Under the pieces are notes generated by a model that saw nothing but the letters and a program-made list of their open reading frames with translations, made no database searches and had not been told where the DNA came from. Shown piece after piece: positions 33,574-42,125 of a stretch of DNA of 64,000 bases (positions are counted from its first letter, which is position 1; each line of letters begins with the position of its first letter). The translations under genes and the position numbers were made by a program. The stretch is taken from positions 62,001 through 126,000 of the forward strand of contig JAFGUB010000037.1 of NCBI GenBank assembly GCA_016938735.1, given 5' to 3'. This DNA comes from Campylobacterales bacterium (GTDB taxonomy: Bacteria; Campylobacterota; Campylobacteria; Campylobacterales; Sulfurimonadaceae).

Positions 33574-33605
33574 AAAAAGCCTAATACAGCGCTACTTCAA
33601 GCGCT
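33574..33605 (-). terminator. Possible terminator after the NagZ-amidase gene
   Basis: On the minus strand AGCGCT-TGAAGT-AGCGCT forms a six-base stem, with a TTTTT run about 10 bases beyond it. Weak but well placed, 8 bases after the stop codon, and would separate the gene from the exopolysaccharide operon. Confidence 0.4.
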
Positions 33606-33612
33606 TTAAGCC

Positions 33613-35286
33613 TTATCTGTAACGCGATCTAAGCCCTAGATGCGCCGTCTTTGAGCGCAGATCACGCATAAAGGCGTCGCCGGGGTCGCGTTTATGTGTG
33701 ATGTAGGCTTGATCCCTCTCCAGCCACAGCGGGCTGTCGCGCCACTGCTGATACTCGTGATGCCCTATAAGATACTCGATCCCTTCAAAGCGCGATTGGA
33801 GATAGCCAACCAGACGCGCATTGGTCTCAAGCTGGGCGGGGGTGAGATCCTCTTTTTCGTTCCCTTCACCGCCGACGTTTTCGATGCCGATCGCGTGGTA
33901 GTTGAGCCCGATGACATGGCGTGCCATGGTGCGCTCATCCATCAGCCGATAGATCGTGCCGTCTCGATCCACCAGAAAATGGGCCGAAACATTCAGTGCG
34001 CCCGAGGCGGCAATGTCGCCGCGGTCTTTTAAAAGCCGCTCAGGCTTGAGCCGCGCGTACGCCTCTTCAAGGCTCTTGGTGGCCGTCCAGTGGATGACGA
34101 TCATACGCGGTTCAATGCGGGCATCCTCTACATGTAAGCCGTAGTGCGCCTTGATGTAGGCTCTGCTCAGCGCTTCACGCTCCGGCCCGAAATCAATCGG
34201 CAATAAGCGAATGGTGCGATGTACATGTAAGGCTTCGATACGGCGGTTGGCCTCTTCGATCCGTTCGCGCGGCACCTCTTTATCCTCGATCAGCTCCTTG
34301 ATCGTCTCGATGATCAAAGGCAGCGGCGTATACGCCAGTTGATTCCCGAACAGCAGCATGTCCACGCCGGAGTTGATCGCGCGCCTTAGGCTCTCTTTGA
34401 GGCTGTAGTGCGCGCTGATCGCCTTCATCTGCAGATCGTCGCTGATGAGCACCCCTTTAAATCCGAGCTTGTGACGCAGTAGCTGCGTATTGATCTTGTA
34501 CGAGAGGGTTGCGGGAACGTCCGGATCGAGGGTGCGGTTGAAGACGTGCGCACTCATGATCGCCTGCGCTTTGCCGGATTGAATCAGCGCGGCGTAGGGT
34601 TCAAGCTCTTGGGGCGTCCACGTCTGCGTCACATCTACAAACCCTTCGTGCGAATCGCCGCGTGAAGAGCCGTGCCCCGGAAAGTGCTTGAGCACCCCTA
34701 CGACCCCCTTGTCGCTCATGGCGTCAAGCATCGCCGTCGCGTAGCGGCCAACCTTGACAGGGTCACTGCTGTAAGCGCGCTCCAGCTTGGCGATCACGGG
34801 ATTATCGGGGTTGACGGCAAGATCGACAACGGGCGCGGCGTTGAGGGTGATGCCCGCTTCGCGCAGCATCGCGGCCATCACATCGTAGTGCGCACGCGCC
34901 TCTTGAACCGGAAGCGCCGCCATCTGCGCCGCCGAGGGGGTATGCACAAACCCGTCACGCGCTTTGAGCCGCTCGACCCTGCCCCCCTCCTGATCGATCA
35001 TAATGAACATCCGCCCCTTCGAGGCCTCATGCAGTATGCTACAGAGCGCTTGGAGCTGCTGGGGATCGCGGACGTTTTTGGGGCGGGTTCGGTCACGGTA
35101 ATCGCGGTCAAACAAGATCACGCCGCCCAGATCGTAGCGCTTGATCTGCGCTAAAAGCGTCGCATTGCGCTCCAGACTCAGCGCGTCAAAACCGACGATC
35201 ACCATGCGCCCGATCGCGCGTTCCAGCGCAGCGTCGCCCCAAAGCAAGGGATAGCAGGCCACCAAAAGCAGCCATGCTTTGATCAT
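33613..35286 (-). CDS. Periplasmic NagZ (GH3) - peptidoglycan amidase fusion
   Basis: A 557-aa protein with a signal peptide (IKAWLLLVACYPLLWG). Residues ~20-345 are a GH3 beta-N-acetylglucosaminidase of NagZ type: IDQEGGRVERLK, LKHFPGHGSSRGDSHEGF (with the catalytic His loop) and the nucleophile Asp in GVLISDDLQMKA. From ~385 an Amidase_2 domain follows: MIVIHWTATKS, SAHFLVDRDGTIYRLMDE, IGIENVGGEG and YLIGHHEYQQW, the zinc site of N-acetylmuramoyl-L-alanine amidases. The two activities usually reside in separate NagZ and AmpD/AmiD proteins. The ATG overlaps the GGDEF-EAL stop (ATGA). Two palindrome variants lie at 34128 and 34221. Confidence 0.9.
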   Translation of the reverse strand: MIKAWLLLVACYPLLWGDAALERAIGRMVIVGFDALSLERNATLLAQIKRYDLGGVILFDRDYRDRTRPKNVRDPQQLQALCSILHEASKGRMFIMIDQEGGRVERLKARDGFVHTPSAAQMAALPVQEARAHYDVMAAMLREAGITLNAAPVVDLAVNPDNPVIAKLERAYSSDPVKVGRYATAMLDAMSDKGVVGVLKHFPGHGSSRGDSHEGFVDVTQTWTPQELEPYAALIQSGKAQAIMSAHVFNRTLDPDVPATLSYKINTQLLRHKLGFKGVLISDDLQMKAISAHYSLKESLRRAINSGVDMLLFGNQLAYTPLPLIIETIKELIEDKEVPRERIEEANRRIEALHVHRTIRLLPIDFGPEREALSRAYIKAHYGLHVEDARIEPRMIVIHWTATKSLEEAYARLKPERLLKDRGDIAASGALNVSAHFLVDRDGTIYRLMDERTMARHVIGLNYHAIGIENVGGEGNEKEDLTPAQLETNARLVGYLQSRFEGIEYLIGHHEYQQWRDSPLWLERDQAYITHKRDPGDAFMRDLRSKTAHLGLRSRYR

Positions 35287-37574
35287 GAATGCCCTCCGCA
35301 AACGCCTCGATGGTGCGCCATCAGACGCTCGAAATCCTGTACCTCCAGCGGTCTGCTGCAGAGATAGCCCTGATAATATTCGCATGAACGCTGACGCAGA
35401 AAATCGAGCTGATCATGCTGCTCGACCCCCTCAGCAACCACTTCAAGGCCAAAGTTTTCAGCAATGGTAATGATGGTGCTGACCAGTTCGCGGTCATCTT
35501 CGTCGATCACCAGATCCTGCGTGAAGGAGCGGTCGATTTTGAGGGTGCTAAAGGGGAGTTTTTTGAGATAAGAGAGCGAAGAGTAGCCCGTACCGAAGTC
35601 ATCGATGGACAGACCGACACCGTGTTCGCGCAAGGCATGCATTTTGGCGGCCACTTCATCGACATCGCTGATCACCACCGACTCGGTCAGCTCCAGCTCC
35701 AAAGCGCCGCTGGGCATAGCATAGCGTTCCAGCAGCATAAAGACATCGGAGACAAAGTCGGGACTCCCAAACTGCTTGCTGCTCACATTAACCGCGATGC
35801 GTCGAATCGGCGTTTGGCCGCGCCACTGCATAAACTGTCGGATCGCCTCCTCAAGCACCCAACGCCCCAGCTCCACAATCAGACCGCTCTCCTCAGCCAC
35901 GGCGATCATCTCCAAAGGAGCAATAAACCCAAGCTCGCTGTGGTTCCAGCGCAGCAGTGCTTCGGCGGCGACAATCTCACCCGTCGCTATCTCGATGATG
36001 GGCTGATAATAGAGCTGCAAAGCGCCCTGCTTGATGGCCGGACGCAGCGCATTTTCAATGACCATGAGCCTTCGGATGCGGAAATCCATCTGCTCTTGAT
36101 AGAGGCGGCTCATCCCCTTGCCGTCACGTTTGGCCTGATACATCGCCGTGTCGGCATGCTTGAGCAGATCGTCCACCCGCTCTTCGCTCTCATGCATCAA
36201 CACCATGCCGATACTGGTCGAAACGCTCAAAAAGCGGCCGTCGATTTCAACATCTTCGCCAAAGGCGGCGTGAATACTCTGCGCGGCGCGCTCCATCCGC
36301 TCCAGCGCATCGTGGCGGTTTCTGCCCAGATGGGGCAAGACGATCACAAACTCGTCTCCGCCGATGCGTGCGAGCATATCGCGCTCATCCAGGGTGTGCT
36401 TGAGGCGCAAAGCGACTTCGCACAGCAAAGCGTCGCCGACGGTATGGCCCAGCGAGTCGTTGATGGTTTTGAAGTTGTCCAGATCCAAAAAAAGCACCCC
36501 AAAAAGGATGCGCTCTCTAAAGAAGCGCACCATCTCCTGATTGATCCGCTCGATGAGCATGGTGCGGTTGGGGGTGTCGGTGAGGGTATCGTGGCGTGCT
36601 TGATACTCGATTTGACGAATGAATTCAAAGCGCTCCGTCACATCGTTGACGATACCGATGCCTCCAATCACTTGCCGCTCCAGATCGAGCAGCGGAGCGG
36701 TGCGCAGGTGAATAAAAAGCTGTCGGTTAAGATATTGCGTCTGATACTCCCCCTCGTAATTTCCCTCTTCGCCATCGATGGCTTTGATGATGACAGGCAC
36801 AACCCGCTGATCAGATAGCTTCAAGAGCGGCAAACCGATAAGATAGGACTCTGGCGTACCCAAAATAGTACACAACTCCGCATTCACCTCGACAATGCGC
36901 AGCGACGGATCATAAAAGAAAATTCCAACGGGTGCTTGCGACACCATGGTGCTCGAGCGCTCCTGAGAGAGGTGCAGCTCTTTGCGCTCGCGCTCGTAAA
37001 GTCGGCGCGTCTCGGTCAGATCGACATAGGTACGGTAGATGCGTCGGGCCATCACCAAAAGCATCAGGATAAAGAGCGCCACAAAAAAGGAGAGTACCCA
37101 GTAGTACCCCTGAGCCTCCAGCATCAAACGCAGCAGTAGCGGCGTCATCGCCAGCACGATAAAGATACGCACCGCCTTTAGGTGTGCCGCAAGGCTACTG
37201 ATCGAACCTGCGCTCATGCCCGAAAGCACTACGATCAGCACCGCCTGATGCAGCGGATCTTCAGCATCGAAGAGCAAGAACCCCGCACTGCCCCACATTA
37301 AGCCAGAGAGCACCACCCCAACCAGAAAGAGACGCTCCCACATGCGCACACTGCGCCGCTGCGGATCTTTGCGGTACTCCAGATAGAGCCCCAAACGCCA
37401 AAGCGATATCGCAAAAAGCAGGACGATCCAGCCGACCAGAAGAGGACGCTGCGGAATGTCCCACAATAAGACGCCGATAAAAAAACCATTCAGAACAATG
37501 GCCAGCAAAGAGACGTTGAGCTGTTGATATGAGAGCGCAAGCGCCTCTTTGTGGCCATCTTCGGAGAGTTTCAC
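35283..37574 (-). CDS. Membrane-bound GGDEF-EAL c-di-GMP enzyme with PAS domain
   Basis: A 763-aa protein: about five membrane helices up to residue ~180, a PAS domain (MVSQAPVGIFFYDPSLRIVE) near 205-320, a GGDEF domain with intact active site ARIGGDEFVIV and DLDNFKTINDSLGH, and an EAL domain with AAEALLRWNH, FGTGYSSLSYLKKLP and VVAEGVEQ. Both halves keep catalytic residues, so it may make and degrade c-di-GMP. No RxxD is seen five residues before GGDEF (ERDMLARI), so the product feedback site is absent. Start GTG with AGGATT. It is coupled to the NagZ-amidase gene and sits just upstream of the exopolysaccharide operon. Confidence 0.93.
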   Translation of the reverse strand: MKLSEDGHKEALALSYQQLNVSLLAIVLNGFFIGVLLWDIPQRPLLVGWIVLLFAISLWRLGLYLEYRKDPQRRSVRMWERLFLVGVVLSGLMWGSAGFLLFDAEDPLHQAVLIVVLSGMSAGSISSLAAHLKAVRIFIVLAMTPLLLRLMLEAQGYYWVLSFFVALFILMLLVMARRIYRTYVDLTETRRLYERERKELHLSQERSSTMVSQAPVGIFFYDPSLRIVEVNAELCTILGTPESYLIGLPLLKLSDQRVVPVIIKAIDGEEGNYEGEYQTQYLNRQLFIHLRTAPLLDLERQVIGGIGIVNDVTERFEFIRQIEYQARHDTLTDTPNRTMLIERINQEMVRFFRERILFGVLFLDLDNFKTINDSLGHTVGDALLCEVALRLKHTLDERDMLARIGGDEFVIVLPHLGRNRHDALERMERAAQSIHAAFGEDVEIDGRFLSVSTSIGMVLMHESEERVDDLLKHADTAMYQAKRDGKGMSRLYQEQMDFRIRRLMVIENALRPAIKQGALQLYYQPIIEIATGEIVAAEALLRWNHSELGFIAPLEMIAVAEESGLIVELGRWVLEEAIRQFMQWRGQTPIRRIAVNVSSKQFGSPDFVSDVFMLLERYAMPSGALELELTESVVISDVDEVAAKMHALREHGVGLSIDDFGTGYSSLSYLKKLPFSTLKIDRSFTQDLVIDEDDRELVSTIITIAENFGLEVVAEGVEQHDQLDFLRQRSCEYYQGYLCSRPLEVQDFERLMAHHRGVCGGHS

Positions 37575-37602
37575 GGCTTTAATCCTGCTAAAAAGTTCGT
37601 CA

Positions 37603-37608
37603 TTGTAG
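37603..37608 (-). promoter_or_regulatory. -10 box of the GGDEF-EAL gene
   Basis: TACAAT on the minus strand 29 bases before the GTG start at 37574. Confidence 0.45.
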
Positions 37609-37622
37609 CGTAAGCCCTCACG

Positions 37623-38414
37623 TTAGCCCAGCACGGCGCTGAGATAACCGACCACCCTATAGGGATCGTGCGAGGCGTCGGCGCTGGTGCGGTAATCGAT
37701 GATACGGCTGGCATATCCAAGAGCCGATCCGACCTCCAAAAGCGCACCAAGCCCCATGATACCGCACGCCTCACACCCATGATCGAGCAGCTTCGGCTCC
37801 ATCCGCGCAACCGCCTCAAGGCAGAAGTGATCAAGCCTGTTGGCCTCTTGCAAAGTATAAAAATGGCTCAGATCGGTACTGATCACCAGCAGATTTGCGG
37901 GGTCTTGAAGGATCTGCGTCATCAGCACCGCGAGCTGCGCGCGAACCGCCGAACCGTAGACGATCTCCACCGCCTTCACCTGCGGCAGGTAGTGCGCGAT
38001 CAGCGGTATCTGCACCTCGGTGGAGTGCTCATGGTGCGCCTCGGGTGCAAAGCCCAGCCACGCATGGCCCTCCTGCAGCGAGTGTGTATAATCCACATCC
38101 ATCTGCAGATCTCCGCACGGGGTCTCATAAGCGTCAAACAAAGCCGCCGAAGCCCCGCGAAGCGCGACACGGTGGCTCGGCCCGATCACGATGACCCGCT
38201 CTATCTCTGCTTGATGCGCAGCGGTACGGTAGACCATAGCCGCCGTATAACCGCTGTACATGTAACCTGCATGGGGCACCACCACGGCTCGGGGTGCAAA
38301 CGGCAGCTCAGGCGGCGGCGTAGCCTCTGCATCAAACTGCAAGATCCGCGCGCTCAGTGCCGCGCAGCTCTGCGGATAAAAGGTGCCGCGCACGGCGGCT
38401 TCGCGTCTAGTCAT
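37623..38414 (-). CDS. amrB: MEMO-family protein (AmmeMemoRadiSam protein B)
   Basis: A 263-aa MEMO1-like protein: REAAVRGTFYPQSCAALS, VVVPHAGYMYSGYTAAMVY, VIVIGPSHRVAL, HEHSTEVQIPLI and ISTDLSHFYTLQEAN. MEMO proteins share a fold with class III dioxygenases and bind metal through such His and Asp residues. In bacteria and archaea they travel with AMMECR1 and a radical-SAM protein, as here; the joint reaction is not established to my knowledge. The start MTRREA overlaps the radical-SAM stop by 8 bp. Confidence 0.92.
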   Translation of the reverse strand: MTRREAAVRGTFYPQSCAALSARILQFDAEATPPPELPFAPRAVVVPHAGYMYSGYTAAMVYRTAAHQAEIERVIVIGPSHRVALRGASAALFDAYETPCGDLQMDVDYTHSLQEGHAWLGFAPEAHHEHSTEVQIPLIAHYLPQVKAVEIVYGSAVRAQLAVLMTQILQDPANLLVISTDLSHFYTLQEANRLDHFCLEAVARMEPKLLDHGCEACGIMGLGALLEVGSALGYASRIIDYRTSADASHDPYRVVGYLSAVLG

Positions 38415-39399
38415 CAAAAACTCCTTCAAGCGCTTTATGGCAGTGCGGACACCGCCCCTTCTCAAGCGTATTGAGAACGGTACGCATCCCGTGCCTTTCG
38501 ATCAGCAGCGTACCGCACGCGCTGCAGTGCGTCTGCTGCGCCATAGCCGTATTGCCCCCATAGCAGTAGTGCAGTCCCGCAGCTTTGGCGATTGCCTGCG
38601 CACGCTCGATCGTCGCTTGCGGGGTCGCGTGAATGTCCAGAACCTTGTAATCGGGATGAAAGGCGCTGACGTGCCACGGCGTCTGCGCGCCCAGCTCATC
38701 GGCGATAAAGCGGGCGATGGCGCGAAGCTCCTCATCCGAGTCGTTGTGTGAGGGGACGATCAGGGTGGTCACCTCCACCCAAATCCCTGCTTGCTTCATC
38801 GCAATCAGGGTGTGTTTGACGCGCTCAAGATCGCCGCCAAGCTCTTTTTTGTAGTAGCGCGGATTGAAGGATTTAAAGTCTACGTTGGCGGCGTCAAAGA
38901 GGGTGCGCATATCCGCAATCGTCTCATCCGACTCAAAGCCGTTGGTGATCATCAGGTTGCGCAAGCCCTGCGCTTTGGCCAGCTCTGCGATGTCATGCGC
39001 ATAGGGGTAGAAGACGGTCGGTTCGTTGTAGGTGTAGGCGATGCTAGAGCAGCCCCGCTCCAGCGCCATCGAGACAATCTGCTCAGGAGAGAAGAAGCGC
39101 GTCTCATCGATGGTGTGATTTTGCGAAATCTGCCAATTCTGACAAAAAGGGCAGCGAAAATTGCACCCTACCGTACCGAGCGAAAAGCTCTTGCTTCCGG
39201 GCAACACATGATAGAGCGGCTTCTTTTCAATCGGGTCTACATGTAAGGCGAAGGGATGGCCGTAGACGAGGTTTTCGATCCTATCGCCGCTTCGGCGGTT
39301 CACGCCGCACAGGCCGCTTTGACCCTCTTTAAGGCTGCAGTAGTGGGCGCAAAGCTGACAGACCAGCCGATCGCCTTTGGGGATGTAATATTCCATCAT
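38407..39399 (-). CDS. amrS: Radical SAM enzyme of the AmmeMemoRadiSam system
   Basis: A 330-aa radical-SAM protein. An N-terminal CQLCAHYCSLKEGQSGLCG cluster precedes the SAM iron-sulfur motif VGCNFRCPFCQNW (CxxxCxxC). ITNGFESDETI, IWVEVTTLIVPSHND and DYKVLDIHATPQATI continue the family pattern. The C-terminus has two CxxC pairs (HCSACG, RCPHCHKAL), a zinc-ribbon-like end. It overlaps its two partners by ATGA upstream and 8 bp downstream. A CTACATGTAA variant sits at 39237. Confidence 0.93.
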   Translation of the reverse strand: MMEYYIPKGDRLVCQLCAHYCSLKEGQSGLCGVNRRSGDRIENLVYGHPFALHVDPIEKKPLYHVLPGSKSFSLGTVGCNFRCPFCQNWQISQNHTIDETRFFSPEQIVSMALERGCSSIAYTYNEPTVFYPYAHDIAELAKAQGLRNLMITNGFESDETIADMRTLFDAANVDFKSFNPRYYKKELGGDLERVKHTLIAMKQAGIWVEVTTLIVPSHNDSDEELRAIARFIADELGAQTPWHVSAFHPDYKVLDIHATPQATIERAQAIAKAAGLHYCYGGNTAMAQQTHCSACGTLLIERHGMRTVLNTLEKGRCPHCHKALEGVFDD

Positions 39400-39935
39400 A
39401 TAATCTTTTGCGACTGATAGAGGCTAATCTGCGGATGCCGCACCAAACACCCCTGCTCCAGCCCCGCTTTGGCGCAGAGATGCGCAAAAAAGAGTTCAAA
39501 GGTCTCAAGCTCCTCCCACACCGAGGGCAAAAAGGTCGCCCGACGACCGCCAAGCTCCAAAATCACGCCATCCACCCTAGGACGCACCTTGGTGCGCAGA
39601 TCGGCTTCATCACGGTACTCAATCGCATAGGGCAGACTCAAAAGTGAGAGCTCAATCTGCGTCTGCGGCCACTCATCGGCCTCCAGCGGCCTAAAACGCG
39701 GATCGCTAAAGGCCGCCGCGCGGGCATTGGCGATGACGTCCTCAAGCAGTGAGCGATGCGGCGTCAAAGAGCCGATACAGCCGCGCAAGCGCCCTGCTTG
39801 CTTCAGCGTCACAAACACCGCGCGCCGCTCACGCAGCCGCGCATCGCCGCGGTAATAGGCCTCTTTATCGATCGGCGCACCGCCGAAACGCTCCGCTATC
39901 GCCGCTTTGGCAAGCGCTAAAAGTAACTGCTCCAT
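39396..39935 (-). CDS. amrA: AMMECR1-domain protein (AmmeMemoRadiSam protein A)
   Basis: A 179-aa AMMECR1 protein: AVFVTLKQAGRLRGCIGSLT is the family's conserved LRGCIG signature, followed by VIANARAAAFSDPRFRPLEA, EIELSLLSLP-like text and GVILELGGRRATFLPSVWEE. The function is unknown even for the human homologue. It is the first gene of the amrA-amrS-amrB operon, with AAGGAG before the ATG and a TAAAAT box at 39964-39969. Confidence 0.93.
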   Translation of the reverse strand: MEQLLLALAKAAIAERFGGAPIDKEAYYRGDARLRERRAVFVTLKQAGRLRGCIGSLTPHRSLLEDVIANARAAAFSDPRFRPLEADEWPQTQIELSLLSLPYAIEYRDEADLRTKVRPRVDGVILELGGRRATFLPSVWEELETFELFFAHLCAKAGLEQGCLVRHPQISLYQSQKII

Positions 39936-39963
39936 TGCTGCGCTCCTTTTGAACCTTACCCTT

Positions 39964-39969
39964 ATTTTA
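39964..39969 (-). promoter_or_regulatory. -10 box of the amrA-amrS-amrB operon
   Basis: TAAAAT on the minus strand 29 bases before the amrA ATG. Confidence 0.4.
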
Positions 39970-40014
39970 ACACAGGCGTAGTACCATCACATCACATCAT
40001 TTCAAAGGTGAACC

Positions 40015-41256
40015 ATGACCAATCTGCATCAGCTCATCTATGCCCTTAGCGATGCGCTCGATCTTGTCGGCGTAGACGATGTCAATCACGGCAAAAGGGT
40101 TGCTTACATGGCCTTGGAGTGTGCCCGCGTCTTGCAGCTAAGGCACGCGGATGAAGAGAAACTTTTTCACGCTGCCTTACTGCACGACTGCGGCGTCTCT
40201 TCGTCGCGCATTCACGACAAGCTGGTCTATACGCTCGACTGGGAAGGGGCCGAAGATCACTGTATCAGAGGCTATCAACTCCTCTCCATCTCACCCGTTT
40301 TGCGCCATCTTAATACGCTTGTGCTCTACCATCACACCCACTACGACACCCTCCTTTCTTTAGGCATCCATGCAGAAATTGCTATGCTCTCCAACCTTAT
40401 CTTCATGGTGGATCGCGTCGATGCGCTTTGCGCTCAAAAAAGGCTCGAGCATCCTAAACTATCGATCTTAACCCTCTCTCATGAGATACGTCACGAAGTC
40501 GCATCGCTTGGTGGAACCTTCTTCAATCCAAAACTCGTTGAAGCATTTTTAACCTGCTCCACGCGTGAAGCCTTTTGGTTCAATCTCGCACCCGATGAAC
40601 TGCACCGCTCTTTGCATCACTACATGCATTCGCTAGAGCATCAAAGCGTCGATTTGGTTGAGCTGCGCCAAATTGCCGAAATTTTTGCTCTTTTTGTTGA
40701 TGCCAAAAGCCCCTACACCGCCGATCACTCGCTTGACGTCGCCGCACTTTCGCGCTTTATCGCGCAAAAGATGGACCTTCCGCCGGATGTTTGCAGTAAA
40801 ATCGAAATCGCCGGTCTTTTGCACGATCTAGGCAAGCTCCGCATACCCGATGAACTGCTAAACAAAGCCGAGCCCCTCAACGACGAAGAGTTTGACACCA
40901 TCAAAATACACGCCTTTGAAACCGGGCAAATCCTCTCGCAGATTCAGGGACTCGAAGAGATTGCCCAGTGGGCGGCGCAGCACCACGAAAAACTCAACGG
41001 TACCGGCTACCCCTCAAAAAATGGTGCCAAAGAGCTCTCTTTGCCTGCGCGCATCATCGCTGTGGCCGATATTTTTCAGGCTCTGGCCCAAAAGCGCCCT
41101 TACCGAAAAAACCTCAGTCCGCTGAAGATTATGGAGCTGCTCAAAGAGTATCAAAAGAGCGGCGGTATCGATGCAAACGTACTGGAAACGGTCGAAACCC
41201 ATCTTCAGGCTTGCTGGGAGATATCCATACGCCACTCCTCGAAACTCGGGGCATAG
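40015..41256 (+). CDS. HD-GYP c-di-GMP phosphodiesterase with tandem HD domains
   Basis: A 413-aa soluble protein. The N-terminal half carries a first HD domain (FHAALLHDCGVSSSRIHDKL, VLYHHTHYD) that lacks the GYP motif. The C-terminal half is a full HD-GYP domain: IAGLLHDLGKLRIPDELLNK, FDTIKIHAFETGQILSQI, QHHEKLNGTGYPSKNGAKEL and FQALAQKRPYRKNLSPLKIM. HD-GYP enzymes hydrolyse c-di-GMP, and no receiver or sensor domain is fused. AAAGGTG precedes the ATG. It lies two bases upstream of flgA, linking it to the flagellar block. Confidence 0.93.
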   Translation: MTNLHQLIYALSDALDLVGVDDVNHGKRVAYMALECARVLQLRHADEEKLFHAALLHDCGVSSSRIHDKLVYTLDWEGAEDHCIRGYQLLSISPVLRHLNTLVLYHHTHYDTLLSLGIHAEIAMLSNLIFMVDRVDALCAQKRLEHPKLSILTLSHEIRHEVASLGGTFFNPKLVEAFLTCSTREAFWFNLAPDELHRSLHHYMHSLEHQSVDLVELRQIAEIFALFVDAKSPYTADHSLDVAALSRFIAQKMDLPPDVCSKIEIAGLLHDLGKLRIPDELLNKAEPLNDEEFDTIKIHAFETGQILSQIQGLEEIAQWAAQHHEKLNGTGYPSKNGAKELSLPARIIAVADIFQALAQKRPYRKNLSPLKIMELLKEYQKSGGIDANVLETVETHLQACWEISIRHSSKLGA

Positions 41257-41258
41257 CC

Positions 41259-42125
41259 GTGCGCCTGTGGCTGCTGCTTTGGCTTACATCTACGCTGCTT
41301 TTTGGGGAGTGGGTCTTGAAGCCAAACTACACCTTTAGCGACGAAACAATCCACAGCCAAGACCTTATTGCCGCCTTTCCCGAAGCGTTTGTTGTACTCA
41401 CCATTCCCAACGAGCGCCTTAGCCACCGCGTCAAAGCAGAGGAGCTGATCGCGCTGTTTAAAGCGCGTGGCTACGAGGTACGCGCCACGCATCCCCTCAT
41501 CACCTTCGAGCGTCACTTTGGTTTTGACATAACGCCCATCACCCAAAAGTTGCGCGCTTACTACCTTACCCACTACCCTTCGCTTCAGATCGACGCCTTA
41601 CATGTAAGGCCCAGAAGTTACATGGCCGCCCTGCCGCAGGAGTACACCATCGAAATACCCCTAAAAAGCTACCGTCAGGAGAAGGGAACGCTCTATCTTC
41701 AAACGCCGGACAAAAAGCGCTATTTTTTCAACTTTGAGCTGAACGCTTCTCTTAAGCTTCTGGCTTCCTCGCAGCTCATTAAGCGTCACGAGAAGCTGAC
41801 GCCGTTTAACACCCACAGTATCACGAAACGTTTCGAGGGATTTATCGCCCCGCCGCTGCAGGCGCTGCCGCAGGATCGGCATCTGCGCGCCAAGATCCGC
41901 CTCATCGAAGGACGCATCATCACCGAGCGTGACGTCGAACCGATGCCGCTGGTGCTGCGCGGCATGAGCGTGAATGTGCGCATCCGCTCTGCGGGGATGA
42001 GCCTGGAGCTTCGGGCGAGTGCGGAGGATGAAGGGGGCTTGTATGATATGATTACGGTCAAAAAAAGCGACGGAGAGACGCTGCGCGCGCGCGTGGTCGG
42101 CCCCGCAAGCGTGGAGATCGAGTGA
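41259..42125 (+). CDS. flgA: Flagellar P-ring assembly chaperone FlgA
   Basis: A 288-aa periplasmic protein with signal peptide (RLWLLLWLTSTLLFG) and a C-terminal SAF-type domain (LRAKIRLIEGRIITERDVEP, MPLVLRGMSVNVRIRSAGMS, then GETLRARVVGPASVEIE), the FlgA pattern; it assists FlgI ring assembly. The N-terminal ~130 residues are the longer, divergent epsilonproteobacterial extension. Start is GTG, three bases after the HD-GYP stop; a longer frame reading back into that gene is rejected. A TTACATGTAA copy lies at 41598 (ALHVRP). Confidence 0.88.
   Translation: MRLWLLLWLTSTLLFGEWVLKPNYTFSDETIHSQDLIAAFPEAFVVLTIPNERLSHRVKAEELIALFKARGYEVRATHPLITFERHFGFDITPITQKLRAYYLTHYPSLQIDALHVRPRSYMAALPQEYTIEIPLKSYRQEKGTLYLQTPDKKRYFFNFELNASLKLLASSQLIKRHEKLTPFNTHSITKRFEGFIAPPLQALPQDRHLRAKIRLIEGRIITERDVEPMPLVLRGMSVNVRIRSAGMSLELRASAEDEGGLYDMITVKKSDGETLRARVVGPASVEIE
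41598..41607. repeat. TTACATGTAA palindrome, coding copy
   Basis: Exact copy (14-bp CCTTACATGTAAGG) in flgA, read as ALHVRP. Confidence 0.9.

Noticed and set aside
33472-33612. A small RNA or riboswitch in the gap before the exopolysaccharide operon
   Set aside because: Only a weak hairpin after the upstream gene and a -10 box are visible; no conserved c-di-GMP riboswitch features can be recognised.
35415-36818. A 467-codon plus-strand frame opposite the GGDEF-EAL gene
   Set aside because: It is antisense to clear GGDEF and EAL motifs and has no family features; a shadow of the GC-rich codon pattern.
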